From contig CANLCX010000006.1 in assembly GCA_947489315.1 (NCBI GenBank), positions 62,001 through 126,000 on the forward strand: a stretch of DNA of 64,000 nt. Reading direction: 5' to 3'. The notes beneath the pieces were generated by a model. It ran no database searches. It was given only the letters and a program-made list of their open reading frames with translations, and was not told the DNA's origin. Below are positions 25,848 to 33,217 of this stretch, one piece after another. The position numbers and the translations under genes were made by a program. Source of the stretch: an uncultured Sphingomonadaceae bacterium. GTDB taxonomy: Bacteria > Pseudomonadota > Alphaproteobacteria > Sphingomonadales > Sphingomonadaceae. Each line of letters starts with the position of its first letter. Position 1 is the first letter of the stretch.

Positions 25848-26186
25848 TTAGCGATTCATTTTTTCCAGCAATAGTTCATGCACTTTTGTATCGGGTTTCT
25901 CGACACATTCCGTCATCGTCAAGACAATCGCCACTTGAACGGCTTCAGGTGATATTATCGAGCTGCCTTTTTGTGCGATAGAATAGCCGTAAAGCAATGT
26001 CATTACGGAAGCCCGGTCATCTTCGTTCAATGTGACGACATCCCAACAGCTTACCTCTTTCAAGTCCACTGGAGTGGCGGGTGCCAGGCCTTCATCTTGA
26101 GCCACTGCGGACGTGCTCATCAAAGCAGTCGAAACCAGACCGAGAATGGCCGATTTAGTGAATAGTTTGTTTGTAAAATAGGTCAT
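25848..26186 (-). CDS. HdeA/HdeB-family periplasmic protein
   Basis: A 112-residue protein. ATG 26186 is chosen because GGAGG lies about seven bases upstream and the upstream gene's stop overlaps it (TAATG). A signal peptide ends near TSAVAQ. The mature part, VSCWDVVTLNEDDRASVMTLLYGY then a second cysteine in MTECVEKP, matches the HdeA/HdeB fold with one disulfide. Family knowledge: E. coli HdeA is an acid-activated periplasmic chaperone; alphaproteobacterial members are less well studied. It lies directly upstream of the RND adaptor, so it is probably in the efflux operon. Confidence 0.8.
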   Translation of the reverse strand: MTYFTNKLFTKSAILGLVSTALMSTSAVAQDEGLAPATPVDLKEVSCWDVVTLNEDDRASVMTLLYGYSIAQKGSSIISPEAVQVAIVLTMTECVEKPDTKVHELLLEKMNR

Positions 26187-26563
26187 TAATATCCTCCGCG
26201 CACGCATGCGTCTAATTCAAGTCGATAATTACGGGCAGCCCGGTTCTGTTTTTTCTTGGCATTGCCGCGCTTGATGGCGCCAACCAGCGCGCCAATCGCT
26301 GCACCGCGCCGTACATTACGTTTCCGTTTTTTCTTGTTCTTTTCAAAGATCAAACCGCCGATACCGGAGGTCACGGCGCCTTTGGCAGCTCCTTCCAATG
26401 CGCCACCGGGAAGGTAACGATCGGGTACGCGCCCGTTATATCCTGAAAATTCGGAAGCCCGCTGCTGGCAATATCTATAGCGATCCTGTGCCGCAACCGG
26501 TTGTATGCCGGTAAGCATCAGTGCCGGCACCAGTGCAATTCCTAAATATCGATAACGCTTCAT
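26186..26563 (-). CDS. Small secreted glycine-zipper protein
   Basis: A 125-residue protein starting at ATG 26563 (MKRYRYLGIALVPAL), with GGGGAT before the start; an in-frame extension to 26623 lacks one. A signal peptide ends at PVAAQ. The middle has small-residue runs (GGALEGAAKGAVTSGIGGLIF and RRGAAIGALVGAIKRG) split by a very basic KNKKKRKRNVRR segment, a glycine-zipper pattern that often inserts in or spans a membrane. Cysteines at the start of the mature chain and near the C-terminus may pair. Its stop overlaps the HdeA-like start. Confidence 0.7.
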   Translation of the reverse strand: MKRYRYLGIALVPALMLTGIQPVAAQDRYRYCQQRASEFSGYNGRVPDRYLPGGALEGAAKGAVTSGIGGLIFEKNKKKRKRNVRRGAAIGALVGAIKRGNAKKKQNRAARNYRLELDACVRGGY

Positions 26564-26648
26564 GTTATCCCCTTTCGATTTGAACTTAGAATTCAATTTT
26601 CTTGTTCGTCGAGTCGATTGCAACGAATAGGACTATCATAACAAGTGG

Positions 26649-27290
26649 TTACTTGCCATGCGCCCGATCGACCGCTTTGCGAATACCTTTTGCCCATTCT
26701 TTGAAAGATTGTTCCGCATCCGCCCAAGTTGACCATGGCTTTTTATTCATCAGCCGTTGTCCCTGCGCGCGGTTGACCACCACAGCATCAATACGGTTCT
26801 TGGCCGACTGGCGGAAAACCCCTTCAACGGTCACTTCACCAACACTTAATGAAAATGGCAGAACAACGTTGGACACATTCAAGGCCGCTGAAGGCGCTTT
26901 CAGATTTGCAATCGTCATGCTGATCCGCATAGTTTTCTTGCCAGGTTTTTTGACGACATTATAATCTGAAGAAATTAGTTCAGCGATCAACTCAGCGCGA
27001 AATTTACGCTGCATCTTCCGCACCTGTTCCTTGTCGAGCCCTTTGATACTGCCATCCCGATAGCTGACCCGTACCGGATCAATGATGAAGCTGTCATAAT
27101 TGCCAAGATTGGGCGCACCGGTCCGCGTATAGACCAAAGTTGGCTCGGCACTTCGGTCCTGCGTCAATCCGCGCAAGCTGACCGATGGATTATAATTTTG
27201 AACGGATTTAGTGGCGGTTCCGCAGGCAGCTAAACTGACGGTGAGGAACGAAATGGCTAGGCCTTTGCAAATCTTTTTGTAGGACAACAT
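26649..27290 (-). CDS. DUF3313 lipoprotein
   Basis: A 213-residue protein starting at ATG 27290, with GGAAGGA upstream. A signal peptide ends in the lipobox LAAC (residues ~20-23). The mature region, with YDSFIIDPVRVSYRDG and the helix-strand segment following, fits DUF3313, a family of envelope lipoproteins without an assigned activity. It is the first gene of the minus-strand run leading through the glycine-zipper and HdeA-like genes to the RND efflux system, so its promoter probably lies in the 27291-27628 gap shared with luxR. Confidence 0.8.
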   Translation of the reverse strand: MLSYKKICKGLAISFLTVSLAACGTATKSVQNYNPSVSLRGLTQDRSAEPTLVYTRTGAPNLGNYDSFIIDPVRVSYRDGSIKGLDKEQVRKMQRKFRAELIAELISSDYNVVKKPGKKTMRISMTIANLKAPSAALNVSNVVLPFSLSVGEVTVEGVFRQSAKNRIDAVVVNRAQGQRLMNKKPWSTWADAEQSFKEWAKGIRKAVDRAHGK

Positions 27291-27416
27291 TTCAATCCTT
27301 CCTGTTCGCTGTCTTCGTCATGTGATTGAGTCTCTTTCGCGGCTTATCTTTACATCGATGGCTTGACGCTTCTCGGTAATGGGAAGTTTTACGTAGCACT
27401 ATGATTGGGTTTTTAT

Positions 27417-27436
27417 TGTCCTGTAGGTTTAGGACA
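27417..27436. promoter_or_regulatory. 20-bp dyad resembling a lux box
   Basis: The sequence TGTCCTGTAGGTTTAGGACA has perfect 6-bp arms (TGTCCT/AGGACA) and contains CTGTAGG, which matches the left half of the classical lux box. Spacing and size match LuxR-type operators. It lies 193 bp before the LuxR start and 127 bp before the DUF3313 start, so it could control either. Binding is inferred. Confidence 0.4.
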
Positions 27437-27567
27437 CGGCTTTGGAAAAATGCATGTGGGTGCGCAGATGCCCCGCTAATCCATGTTTCTTTTTCTAGAA
27501 AGACACATAACGTAAATCGGCAGTCAGCTTGGATTTTACGACCAATGGTTGAGACTCGCTTGTTCCT

Positions 27568-27599
27568 TTAGACTGCGCTGAGGAATAATCTATTATAAT
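27568..27599 (+). promoter_or_regulatory. Possible sigma-70 promoter for luxR
   Basis: TTAGAC (27568-27573), a 17-bp spacer, and TATTAT (27591-27596), with the perfect TATAAT shifted three bases (27594-27599). The -35 match is poor. It lies about 30 bp before the ATG. Confidence 0.3.
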
Positions 27600-27628
27600 T
27601 GCTGGAAAAACTGGTTTAGATTAGCCTC

Positions 27629-28390
27629 ATGCATTCCACGCGATATCTTCCTGCAAAGTCGGCTGCCGAGCTTATGGCATCCTTTCACGCATGCTTGCAG
27701 CGATGCCAGTCTTTCGGCAGCCTCAATATTTTGTGTCTGCGTTATGCGAGGCGGTTTCGCTTGCAGGCCGTGGCCTATCATCATCTGCCGCAACTGGGGT
27801 CTTCGGACGGCGTAGGAGTGAATGTCATATCCGTTGGCTTTCCCAAAGAGTTGGTAGACCAGTTTGAGTCACAAAATTTAATTGGGGTCGACCCGTCTAT
27901 CCGGCAGGTTATGTCTGGAACAAGGGCCTATTGGTGGCGGGAATTGGAATATGCTTCACCCCCAAGCGCCAAAGAAATGGAATATCTCGAGGCCGCCTCC
28001 GTTGCTGTCGATGAAGGGTTGATGCTTCCGGTATTCGGACCCAACGGTCGAAACGGCTATGTATCTCTTGGCTTTGGCAAAACCAGACCGGATATGGATG
28101 CTACCGATATAGCTCTGCTGCAAAGCTGCTGTCAATTTGCCCATCTGCAATATTGCGCGCTCTTGCAGGTTGAATTGCCCCGCCCAGTAAAATTATCACC
28201 AAGAGAGAAAGAGGTTTTATCCTGGGTCGCGCAGGGGAAAAGCAATGGTGTCGTTGCCGAGATACTGGATATCGCAGAAAGCACCGTGATAACGCATCTG
28301 GAACGATCTTACCGAAAGCTGGGTGTTGATAACCGCGTTACAGCGGCACTGCGCGCTCTATCCGTAGGGGAATTTAGCTACTTACCTTGA
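27629..28390 (+). CDS. LuxR-family regulator with autoinducer-binding domain (LuxR solo)
   Basis: A 253-residue regulator. Residues ~30-170 form an autoinducer-binding-like domain and ~185-250 a LuxR HTH (LSPREKEVLSWVAQGKSN...STVITHLERSYRKLGV). Aligning to TraR, Asp70-Pro71 correspond to D88-P89 and Trp85 to W103. Trp57 and Tyr61 are replaced by Leu75 and Phe79. Such changes are typical of solos that sense ligands other than ordinary acyl-homoserine lactones. No luxI-type synthase is in the window. It is divergent from the efflux run, and a lux-box-like dyad lies in between, so efflux control is a reasonable hypothesis. Confidence 0.88.
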   Translation: MHSTRYLPAKSAAELMASFHACLQRCQSFGSLNILCLRYARRFRLQAVAYHHLPQLGSSDGVGVNVISVGFPKELVDQFESQNLIGVDPSIRQVMSGTRAYWWRELEYASPPSAKEMEYLEAASVAVDEGLMLPVFGPNGRNGYVSLGFGKTRPDMDATDIALLQSCCQFAHLQYCALLQVELPRPVKLSPREKEVLSWVAQGKSNGVVAEILDIAESTVITHLERSYRKLGVDNRVTAALRALSVGEFSYLP

Positions 28391-28419
28391 GCGCTAAAAC
28401 GGGCTTCAAATATCAATGA

Positions 28420-28482
28420 CAATCTTACAGGCGATGATTTTTTGAGAAAACCGCCTGCCTGCCCCCTGCTGTCGGATGGCAA
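28420..28482. repeat. Direct repeat, decayed copy of RND adaptor 5' end
   Basis: Matches 25770-25833 in the same orientation: CAATCTTACAGGCGATGATT and the following TTTTGAGAAAA agree at 28 of 31 positions, and GTCGGATGGCAA is identical. The reading frame of the adaptor is broken here by a 1-base difference and a stop, so it is not a functional gene. Weaker similarity to the HdeA-like 3' end may continue to about 28545. Confidence 0.7.
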
Positions 28483-28572
28483 AGCACCACAGTCGCGCCG
28501 GATCGATTATGCGGATAGCTTGCCTGATTTGAATTTCTCCGGCAACAATCAGAAAAATATATTTAGGGGCTT

Positions 28573-29004
28573 ATGTTCACACAACTGTTAATTGGATCGA
28601 CATTGATATGCCTGACGGTTGCCATCGCAGCCGGCTTTGTTGGCGCGGCGACTATTGGGCTGACACATGCCGGGAAATGGCTTGTCTCCGGTCGTAAAAT
28701 ACTAAAACTCATGATTTCGCTGACCGCGATGGTGCTTTGGATGCTTGTTGCGCTTAGTATCGCAGTGTGGCTCTGGGCAGGCCTGTTTTTACTTTTGGGT
28801 CAGTTCAATAATTTGGAAACATCGCTCTATTTTTCGGTCGTTTCGTTCACAACTTTGGGGTTTGGTGACATCGTGATCGGACCAGAATGGCGGCTATTGT
28901 CAGGGCTTATCGCCGCAAACGGCCTGATCTTGTTTAGCCTTACCACAGCATTTTTGATCGAGTTTATCATTAGATTGAGAGCCGCTCAGGAAAATGCGCA
29001 TTAG
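28573..29004 (+). CDS. Two-TM potassium channel (Ion_trans_2)
   Basis: A 143-residue inner-membrane protein. An N-terminal TM (residues ~6-30) precedes the channel unit: TM (~47-76), pore helix, selectivity filter TTLGFGD at 93-99 (TxGYGD type with Phe), and TM (~108-131). No RCK/TrkA-N domain follows, so gating by a cytosolic ligand is not suggested. AGGGG lies just before ATG 28573. Four such subunits would form a K+-selective pore. It precedes the DUF4403 gene by 33 bp on the same strand. Confidence 0.88.
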   Translation: MFTQLLIGSTLICLTVAIAAGFVGAATIGLTHAGKWLVSGRKILKLMISLTAMVLWMLVALSIAVWLWAGLFLLLGQFNNLETSLYFSVVSFTTLGFGDIVIGPEWRLLSGLIAANGLILFSLTTAFLIEFIIRLRAAQENAH

Positions 29005-29037
29005 GTTCGATTTGATTTGCCAGGACAGAGACTAGCT

Positions 29038-30609
29038 ATGCCCAATCTCTCAAGTCGAAAGATCAAGATCGGCCTCGGCTGTTTTGGTGTAGTCCTGATA
29101 ATGATCATCCTTGCAATTGGGGCCTTTTTATCTGGATTGGACGAACCGCTATCTGCGCCTGAGCCGACGAAAATCAAAACGGAAGTGCGTCTGGAAGACC
29201 AGACATCAACCATCTTCATTCCTGTCAGTGGCAACTTGCAGATTTTCGAGGACGCCTTGAACAAGGACGTGCCTTGGCGGTTGGCAAACATAAATGAGCC
29301 GCAAAAAATATGCCTCAAAACGAAATCAAAGTTGATTCCCGATATATCATGCCGCCTGGTCGGCAAGGTGGAACGCGGACGCATTCGCCTTACCGGATCG
29401 GGTCAGCATCTTAAAATTTCCATTCCCGTCAGTACACGCATTCAAGCGCAGAATATCGGCGGTATTGTCAAACGCGAGACGGCGACCGGTTCAGTAATCG
29501 TAACAATGCGTGCCAAGCTATCATTGAGCCAAAATTGGCAACCGTCCGCAAAAGTCGATGTTGATTATGACTGGGGTACAAAGATCGGCATTGATTTTCT
29601 GGACCAACGGATTGAGTTTTCATCGCGTGTTGATCCCGAAATTAGAAAAGTTGCAGCACAGATCGAGAGGCGTTTGCCGCAACTTATTCGAAACCTAAAT
29701 GCGCGGAAAAAGGCGCAAGCCATTTGGGAAGAAGGCTTCACATCGGCTCGCGCCAAGTCCGATCCTGAAATCTGGGTCCGTTTTACACCCCAGCAAATTG
29801 GGTTTGCCGGATATACCGTTCGTGGCCGGCGTCTGATCGTCAATCTTGCCGCACGCGCGCAAACGGAAACGATTTTTGGCAATCGGCCAAAGGATCCCGA
29901 CGTTACGCCGCTTCCCAACCTCATGAAGTCGCTGCCGCCCGAGGGAATCCGGGTCCATGTTCCTTTCCACATCCCCTATTCTGTGTTCCAAAAACCAATT
30001 GAAAAAGCATTGCAGCTTGGAGAATTTCAAACTGTTAAAATGGAGGACGGAACGGAGGTTCAGGCCCGTTTTAACGATGTTGAGGTTTTTGGTGCTGATG
30101 GCGGCAAGATTGCCATAGGGATAGGCCTTACCATCGAGGAACCCATAAGCTGGCTTGGCGATGTCGAAGGCAAAATCTGGATATTGGCAAGGCCACGACT
30201 GGACCTTGCCAACAAGATTATTGGAATTTCCAATCTGTCTGTGGTCAGTCGCACCAATAGCCGGTTGTTCAACAAACTGGTTGGGGCGGTAAGCAAAGAT
30301 GAAATCGACAGGGCGTTTATCAGCAAGATCAGCTACGATTTTTCCAAAAATTATGATGAAGGCCTGCAAAAAGCCGACGAATGGCTAAAGGCAGAACCGC
30401 TTGAGGGATTTGTATTCCGTGGCCGTCTTATCAGTGCCGATCTCGAGCGCTTGCATATCATGCCCGAAGGATTGATCGTTCAAGCGCGCGCCGTGGGGGA
30501 TGGAAGAATGTATTATGCTCCAGGAGAGGCCGCATCGTTGGTCGCAAAGAGACGCCAGCGCCGCATTGAAAGGGAACGGAATAGAGCGAGTGTTGAATTA
30601 AGAAAATGA
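29038..30609 (+). CDS. DUF4403 family membrane-anchored protein
   Basis: A 523-residue protein. ATG 29038 (MPNLSSRKIK) is preferred to an upstream TTG 29017. One N-terminal membrane anchor (residues ~11-35) is followed by a large, presumably periplasmic, beta-rich region. The stretches IFIPVSGNLQIFEDALN, VPFHIPYSVFQKPIEKAL and the C-terminal FRGRLISADLERLHIMPEGL are typical of DUF4403, whose structure recalls lipid-binding tubular (TULIP-like) proteins. The role is not established; envelope lipid handling is a family-based guess. Confidence 0.82.
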   Translation: MPNLSSRKIKIGLGCFGVVLIMIILAIGAFLSGLDEPLSAPEPTKIKTEVRLEDQTSTIFIPVSGNLQIFEDALNKDVPWRLANINEPQKICLKTKSKLIPDISCRLVGKVERGRIRLTGSGQHLKISIPVSTRIQAQNIGGIVKRETATGSVIVTMRAKLSLSQNWQPSAKVDVDYDWGTKIGIDFLDQRIEFSSRVDPEIRKVAAQIERRLPQLIRNLNARKKAQAIWEEGFTSARAKSDPEIWVRFTPQQIGFAGYTVRGRRLIVNLAARAQTETIFGNRPKDPDVTPLPNLMKSLPPEGIRVHVPFHIPYSVFQKPIEKALQLGEFQTVKMEDGTEVQARFNDVEVFGADGGKIAIGIGLTIEEPISWLGDVEGKIWILARPRLDLANKIIGISNLSVVSRTNSRLFNKLVGAVSKDEIDRAFISKISYDFSKNYDEGLQKADEWLKAEPLEGFVFRGRLISADLERLHIMPEGLIVQARAVGDGRMYYAPGEAASLVAKRRQRRIERERNRASVELRK

Positions 30610-30781
30610 TGCTGCTGCGAGTTGATACGTGGCCTCAAGTTCATCATCCGTTGTAGCAAACCAATGGTCTAATGTTGAGGTCTTCTCTTTTTTACGTCCA
30701 TAACCGCTGCATACTATCTTAGTTTCATTTGAGTCGAGAAATACCGCATAACGTGTCGAAAACGATATAGTGTGATCTCAC
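30598..30781 (-). pseudogene. Possible frameshifted small gene
   Basis: On the minus strand one frame is open from 30777 to TAA 30600-30598 and reads like a real protein (TRYAVFLDSNETKIVCSGYG, then LDHWFATTDDELEATYQLA), but it has no ATG, GTG or TTG. A GTG at 30781 in the neighbouring frame, just after an AGAGGG, gives RSHYIVFDT and then stops. A single-base shift would join them into about 60 residues. The 3' end overlaps the DUF4403 stop by 12 bp. The family is unknown; this may be a remnant or chance. Confidence 0.3.
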
Positions 30782-30814
30782 TTCCCTCTTTTAAGATAAA
30801 AGGCGTATAATCTC

Positions 30815-31405
30815 TTGGAACAAAGCCCCAGCAGAGCGGTATTATTCACGCGATTTCCCGATGCCGGAAAGGCCAAAACGCGTCTTATTCCGGCCATTGG
30901 CGCCGATGGAGCGGCGGCCGTCCACAAGATTTTGACGGAGCGGACCGTCGCAACATTGAAATCCAGCAATTGCTCAATCGAAATTCACTATACGGGAGCA
31001 GACCAAGCCGCATTTGAACAATGGTTGGGTGATGATCTGATTTTTGTCGCGCAACCGGACGGCGATCTAACCGACCGCTTGCTGGCCGCATTACAACCTG
31101 CGCCAGTGCTATTCTTTGGTTCCGATACACCTGACCTGAAGGATCACCATGTCGAACGTGCTGTTGCGGCATTGCAGGACCATGATGTGGTTATTGGTCC
31201 AGCGGAAGATGGCGGCTATTATTGTATTGGCGTGAACGGTTCCTATCCGTTCCTGTTTGAAGATATGCCTTGGAGCACGGATCAGGTTTTACCGGAGACA
31301 ATGAAGCGCGTCACCGCGCATGGTTTGACCTGCAAAACTCTGGAAACGTTGAGTGACTGCGATACGCCAGATGATCTTGCTCGGTGGCCTTGGTTGACCG
31401 CCTGA
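30815..31405 (+). CDS. DUF2064/TIGR04282-type nucleotidyl- or glycosyltransferase
   Basis: A 196-residue member of the family named 'TIGR04282 arsenosugar biosynthesis glycosyltransferase' (DUF2064). The N-terminal nucleotide-binding segment (FTRFPDAGKAKTRLIPAIG), the FFGSDTPDL block and VIGPAEDGGYYCIGV match the family's NTP-transferase-like fold. The only start in frame is TTG 30815. The next gene is a TIGR04283-type glycosyltransferase 19 bp downstream, a pairing that recurs in many genomes. The arsenosugar name comes from co-occurrence with ArsM and ArsS, neither of which is seen here, so the true product is open. Confidence 0.85.
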   Translation: MEQSPSRAVLFTRFPDAGKAKTRLIPAIGADGAAAVHKILTERTVATLKSSNCSIEIHYTGADQAAFEQWLGDDLIFVAQPDGDLTDRLLAALQPAPVLFFGSDTPDLKDHHVERAVAALQDHDVVIGPAEDGGYYCIGVNGSYPFLFEDMPWSTDQVLPETMKRVTAHGLTCKTLETLSDCDTPDDLARWPWLTA

Positions 31406-31424
31406 ACATGGCTATGGACCAACT

Positions 31425-32153
31425 ATGAGTAAAGTCACGATCCTGATACCCGCTTTGAATGAGGAACAGGCATTGCCGCAGACTATAGCGTGCATCCAGG
31501 CCTTTGATCCACCGGCTGATGAAGTCCGGCTGGTCGATGGCGGGAGTGAGGACGGAACCAAGCAGCTGGCTGCAGAGGGCGGCCTAACGGTCCTTTCATC
31601 ACCAAAGCGCGGGCGTGGGGCACAAGTAAATTTTGGCGTTTCACAAGCCACCGGCGACATAATTTGTGTGCTGCACGCAGACTCCATTTTACCGGTGGAT
31701 GCTGTGGAGGAAATCCGCAAAGCTATGGCAGATCCCAAATTGGCATTGGCCAGTTTCACGCCGCGCATTGCTGGTCCAAGTGGGACAAGATGGGGGTCGA
31801 CAGCCCATAACTGGTTAAAGACTTGGTATATTCCATTGTTGATGCGGCCTTGGCTATTTTTCAAAGGCGTACGGTTATTATTCGGTGATCATGCGATGTT
31901 TTTCCGGCGAGATCAGTTTCTTGCAATTGGCGGCTGCGACGAAGATGTTATCGTGATGGAAGAAGCAGATTTGTGCATCAAATTGGCGCGATTTGGACGT
32001 ACGCGGATGATTCCGCGCTGGGTCTGGACATCCGACCGACGCATAGCCGCATGGGGCCGATGGCGGGCCAATTGGATCTATGTAAAGGTTGGCATGATGT
32101 GGGCTATGGGTGCCCGCAAACGGCTTGCGGATCATTATCCCGATATTCGCTAG
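31425..32153 (+). CDS. TIGR04283-type family 2 glycosyltransferase
   Basis: A 242-residue GT-A glycosyltransferase. It opens with VTILIPALNEEQALPQTI, followed by the nucleotide-sugar motif DEVRLVDGGSEDGT and the LHADSILP metal-binding region. The acceptor-side segment FRRDQFLAIGGCDEDVIVMEEADLC contains the likely catalytic acidic pair. No TM segment is clear, although the middle has hydrophobic helices (WYIPLLMRPWLFF). It matches the TIGR04283 'arsenosugar biosynthesis' family and lies directly after the DUF2064 gene. Substrate unknown. Confidence 0.87.
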   Translation: MSKVTILIPALNEEQALPQTIACIQAFDPPADEVRLVDGGSEDGTKQLAAEGGLTVLSSPKRGRGAQVNFGVSQATGDIICVLHADSILPVDAVEEIRKAMADPKLALASFTPRIAGPSGTRWGSTAHNWLKTWYIPLLMRPWLFFKGVRLLFGDHAMFFRRDQFLAIGGCDEDVIVMEEADLCIKLARFGRTRMIPRWVWTSDRRIAAWGRWRANWIYVKVGMMWAMGARKRLADHYPDIR

Positions 32154-32257
32154 GTTGAAGTTCGCAGAAAGCCCAGCCTATTGGATAAAGTCACATAATC
32201 ATTTGCTTTTATTTGCAGATATGTAACCAAGCGGTTTAACCGGGCGAAACAAGAAGC

Positions 32258-33217
32258 ATGACAACAGCATCTCCATTTACAATTGCCGAAACCCGGCCGC
32301 TCGCCCGCGACAAGTTTAAAAACCCGCTGGTAACCGCGAGTGGCGAGCCTCGTGCCTCTGTAGCAATGGCAGGCCTTGAAACCTTGTGGTTCAATACGGG
32401 CACGCTTTGTAACCTTGCTTGCAAAAGCTGCTATATTGAAAGCTCTCCGACCAATGATGCGTTGGTCTATATCTCGGTCGATGAAGTGCGTTCTTATCTG
32501 GACGAGATAGCGGATAGCGAACTTCCGACACGTGAGATCGCCTTCACCGGCGGCGAGCCGTTCATGAATGGCGACATGATACCGATCCTCAATCTCTGTC
32601 TGGAGCGCGGTTTTGAAGTGCTGGTCTTATCCAACGCCATGCGACCAATGCAGCGGTTTGAGAAACAATTGCTAGCCCTGCCGCACCGCGACAAGCTAAC
32701 CCTAAGAGTAAGCCTCGATCATTTCACGCAGCAAGTGCATGAGGCAGAGCGCGGTGCCAATAGCTGGGACAAAGCCATAAACGGGCTTATCTGGTTAGCT
32801 TTGAATGGTTTTCGCGTCACAATTGCCGGACGGCAATTGGAGGGTGAGAGTGAGGCCGCCGCGCGCGTGGGATATGCCAAACTTTTTGCCGCCCATAATC
32901 TTTCTATCGACGCAAAAGATCCGATGGCCTTGGTCTTGTTTCCGGAAATGGACGAAAAAGCAGACATCCCTGAAATTACAACAGCCTGCTGGGGCATCTT
33001 GGATGTGGCACCTGCGAGCATCATGTGCGCCTCGAGCCGAATGGTCGTAAAGCGCAAAGGCGAAAAAGCCCCCCGGGTCGCGGCCTGTACCCTGCTACCT
33101 TATGATCCGCAATTTGACATGGGAGCAACGCTCGCAGAGGCCTCCCAAACCGTGAAACTCAATCATCCGCATTGCGCGCGCTTTTGTGTCCTCGGCGGTG
33201 CTAGCTGTTCAGCCTAG
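32258..33217 (+). CDS. Radical SAM protein of unknown substrate
   Basis: A 319-residue radical SAM enzyme. The cluster motif CNLACKSCYI (CxxxCxxC) lies near residues 51-58, and the SAM-binding GGEP is in FTGGEPFMNGD. C-terminal cysteines (CWGIL, MCASS, ACTLL, HCARFCVLGGASC) suggest a second Fe-S cluster region or SPASM-like tail. It is not the ArsS type by its motif context. It follows the TIGR04283 gene after 104 bp. Its 3' end overlaps the convergent MTA phosphorylase by 9 bp. The reaction is unknown. Confidence 0.85.
   Translation: MTTASPFTIAETRPLARDKFKNPLVTASGEPRASVAMAGLETLWFNTGTLCNLACKSCYIESSPTNDALVYISVDEVRSYLDEIADSELPTREIAFTGGEPFMNGDMIPILNLCLERGFEVLVLSNAMRPMQRFEKQLLALPHRDKLTLRVSLDHFTQQVHEAERGANSWDKAINGLIWLALNGFRVTIAGRQLEGESEAAARVGYAKLFAAHNLSIDAKDPMALVLFPEMDEKADIPEITTACWGILDVAPASIMCASSRMVVKRKGEKAPRVAACTLLPYDPQFDMGATLAEASQTVKLNHPHCARFCVLGGASCSA

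Larger units (their letters stand above)
27291..27628. other. Divergent control region between DUF3313 and luxR genes
   Basis: A 338-bp gap without a gene on either strand. It holds the upstream regions of the efflux run (minus) and the LuxR gene (plus). Within it I see a 20-bp dyad at 27417-27436 and a possible promoter for luxR with TATAAT at 27594-27599. Confidence 0.6.

Noticed and set aside
29695-30369. Minus-strand frame opposite DUF4403
   Set aside because: Shadow frame without a ribosome binding site or domain.
32258-33217. Radical SAM gene as ArsS
   Set aside because: The cluster motif context (CNLACKSCYIESS) and tail cysteines do not look like ArsS, and no ArsM is adjacent.
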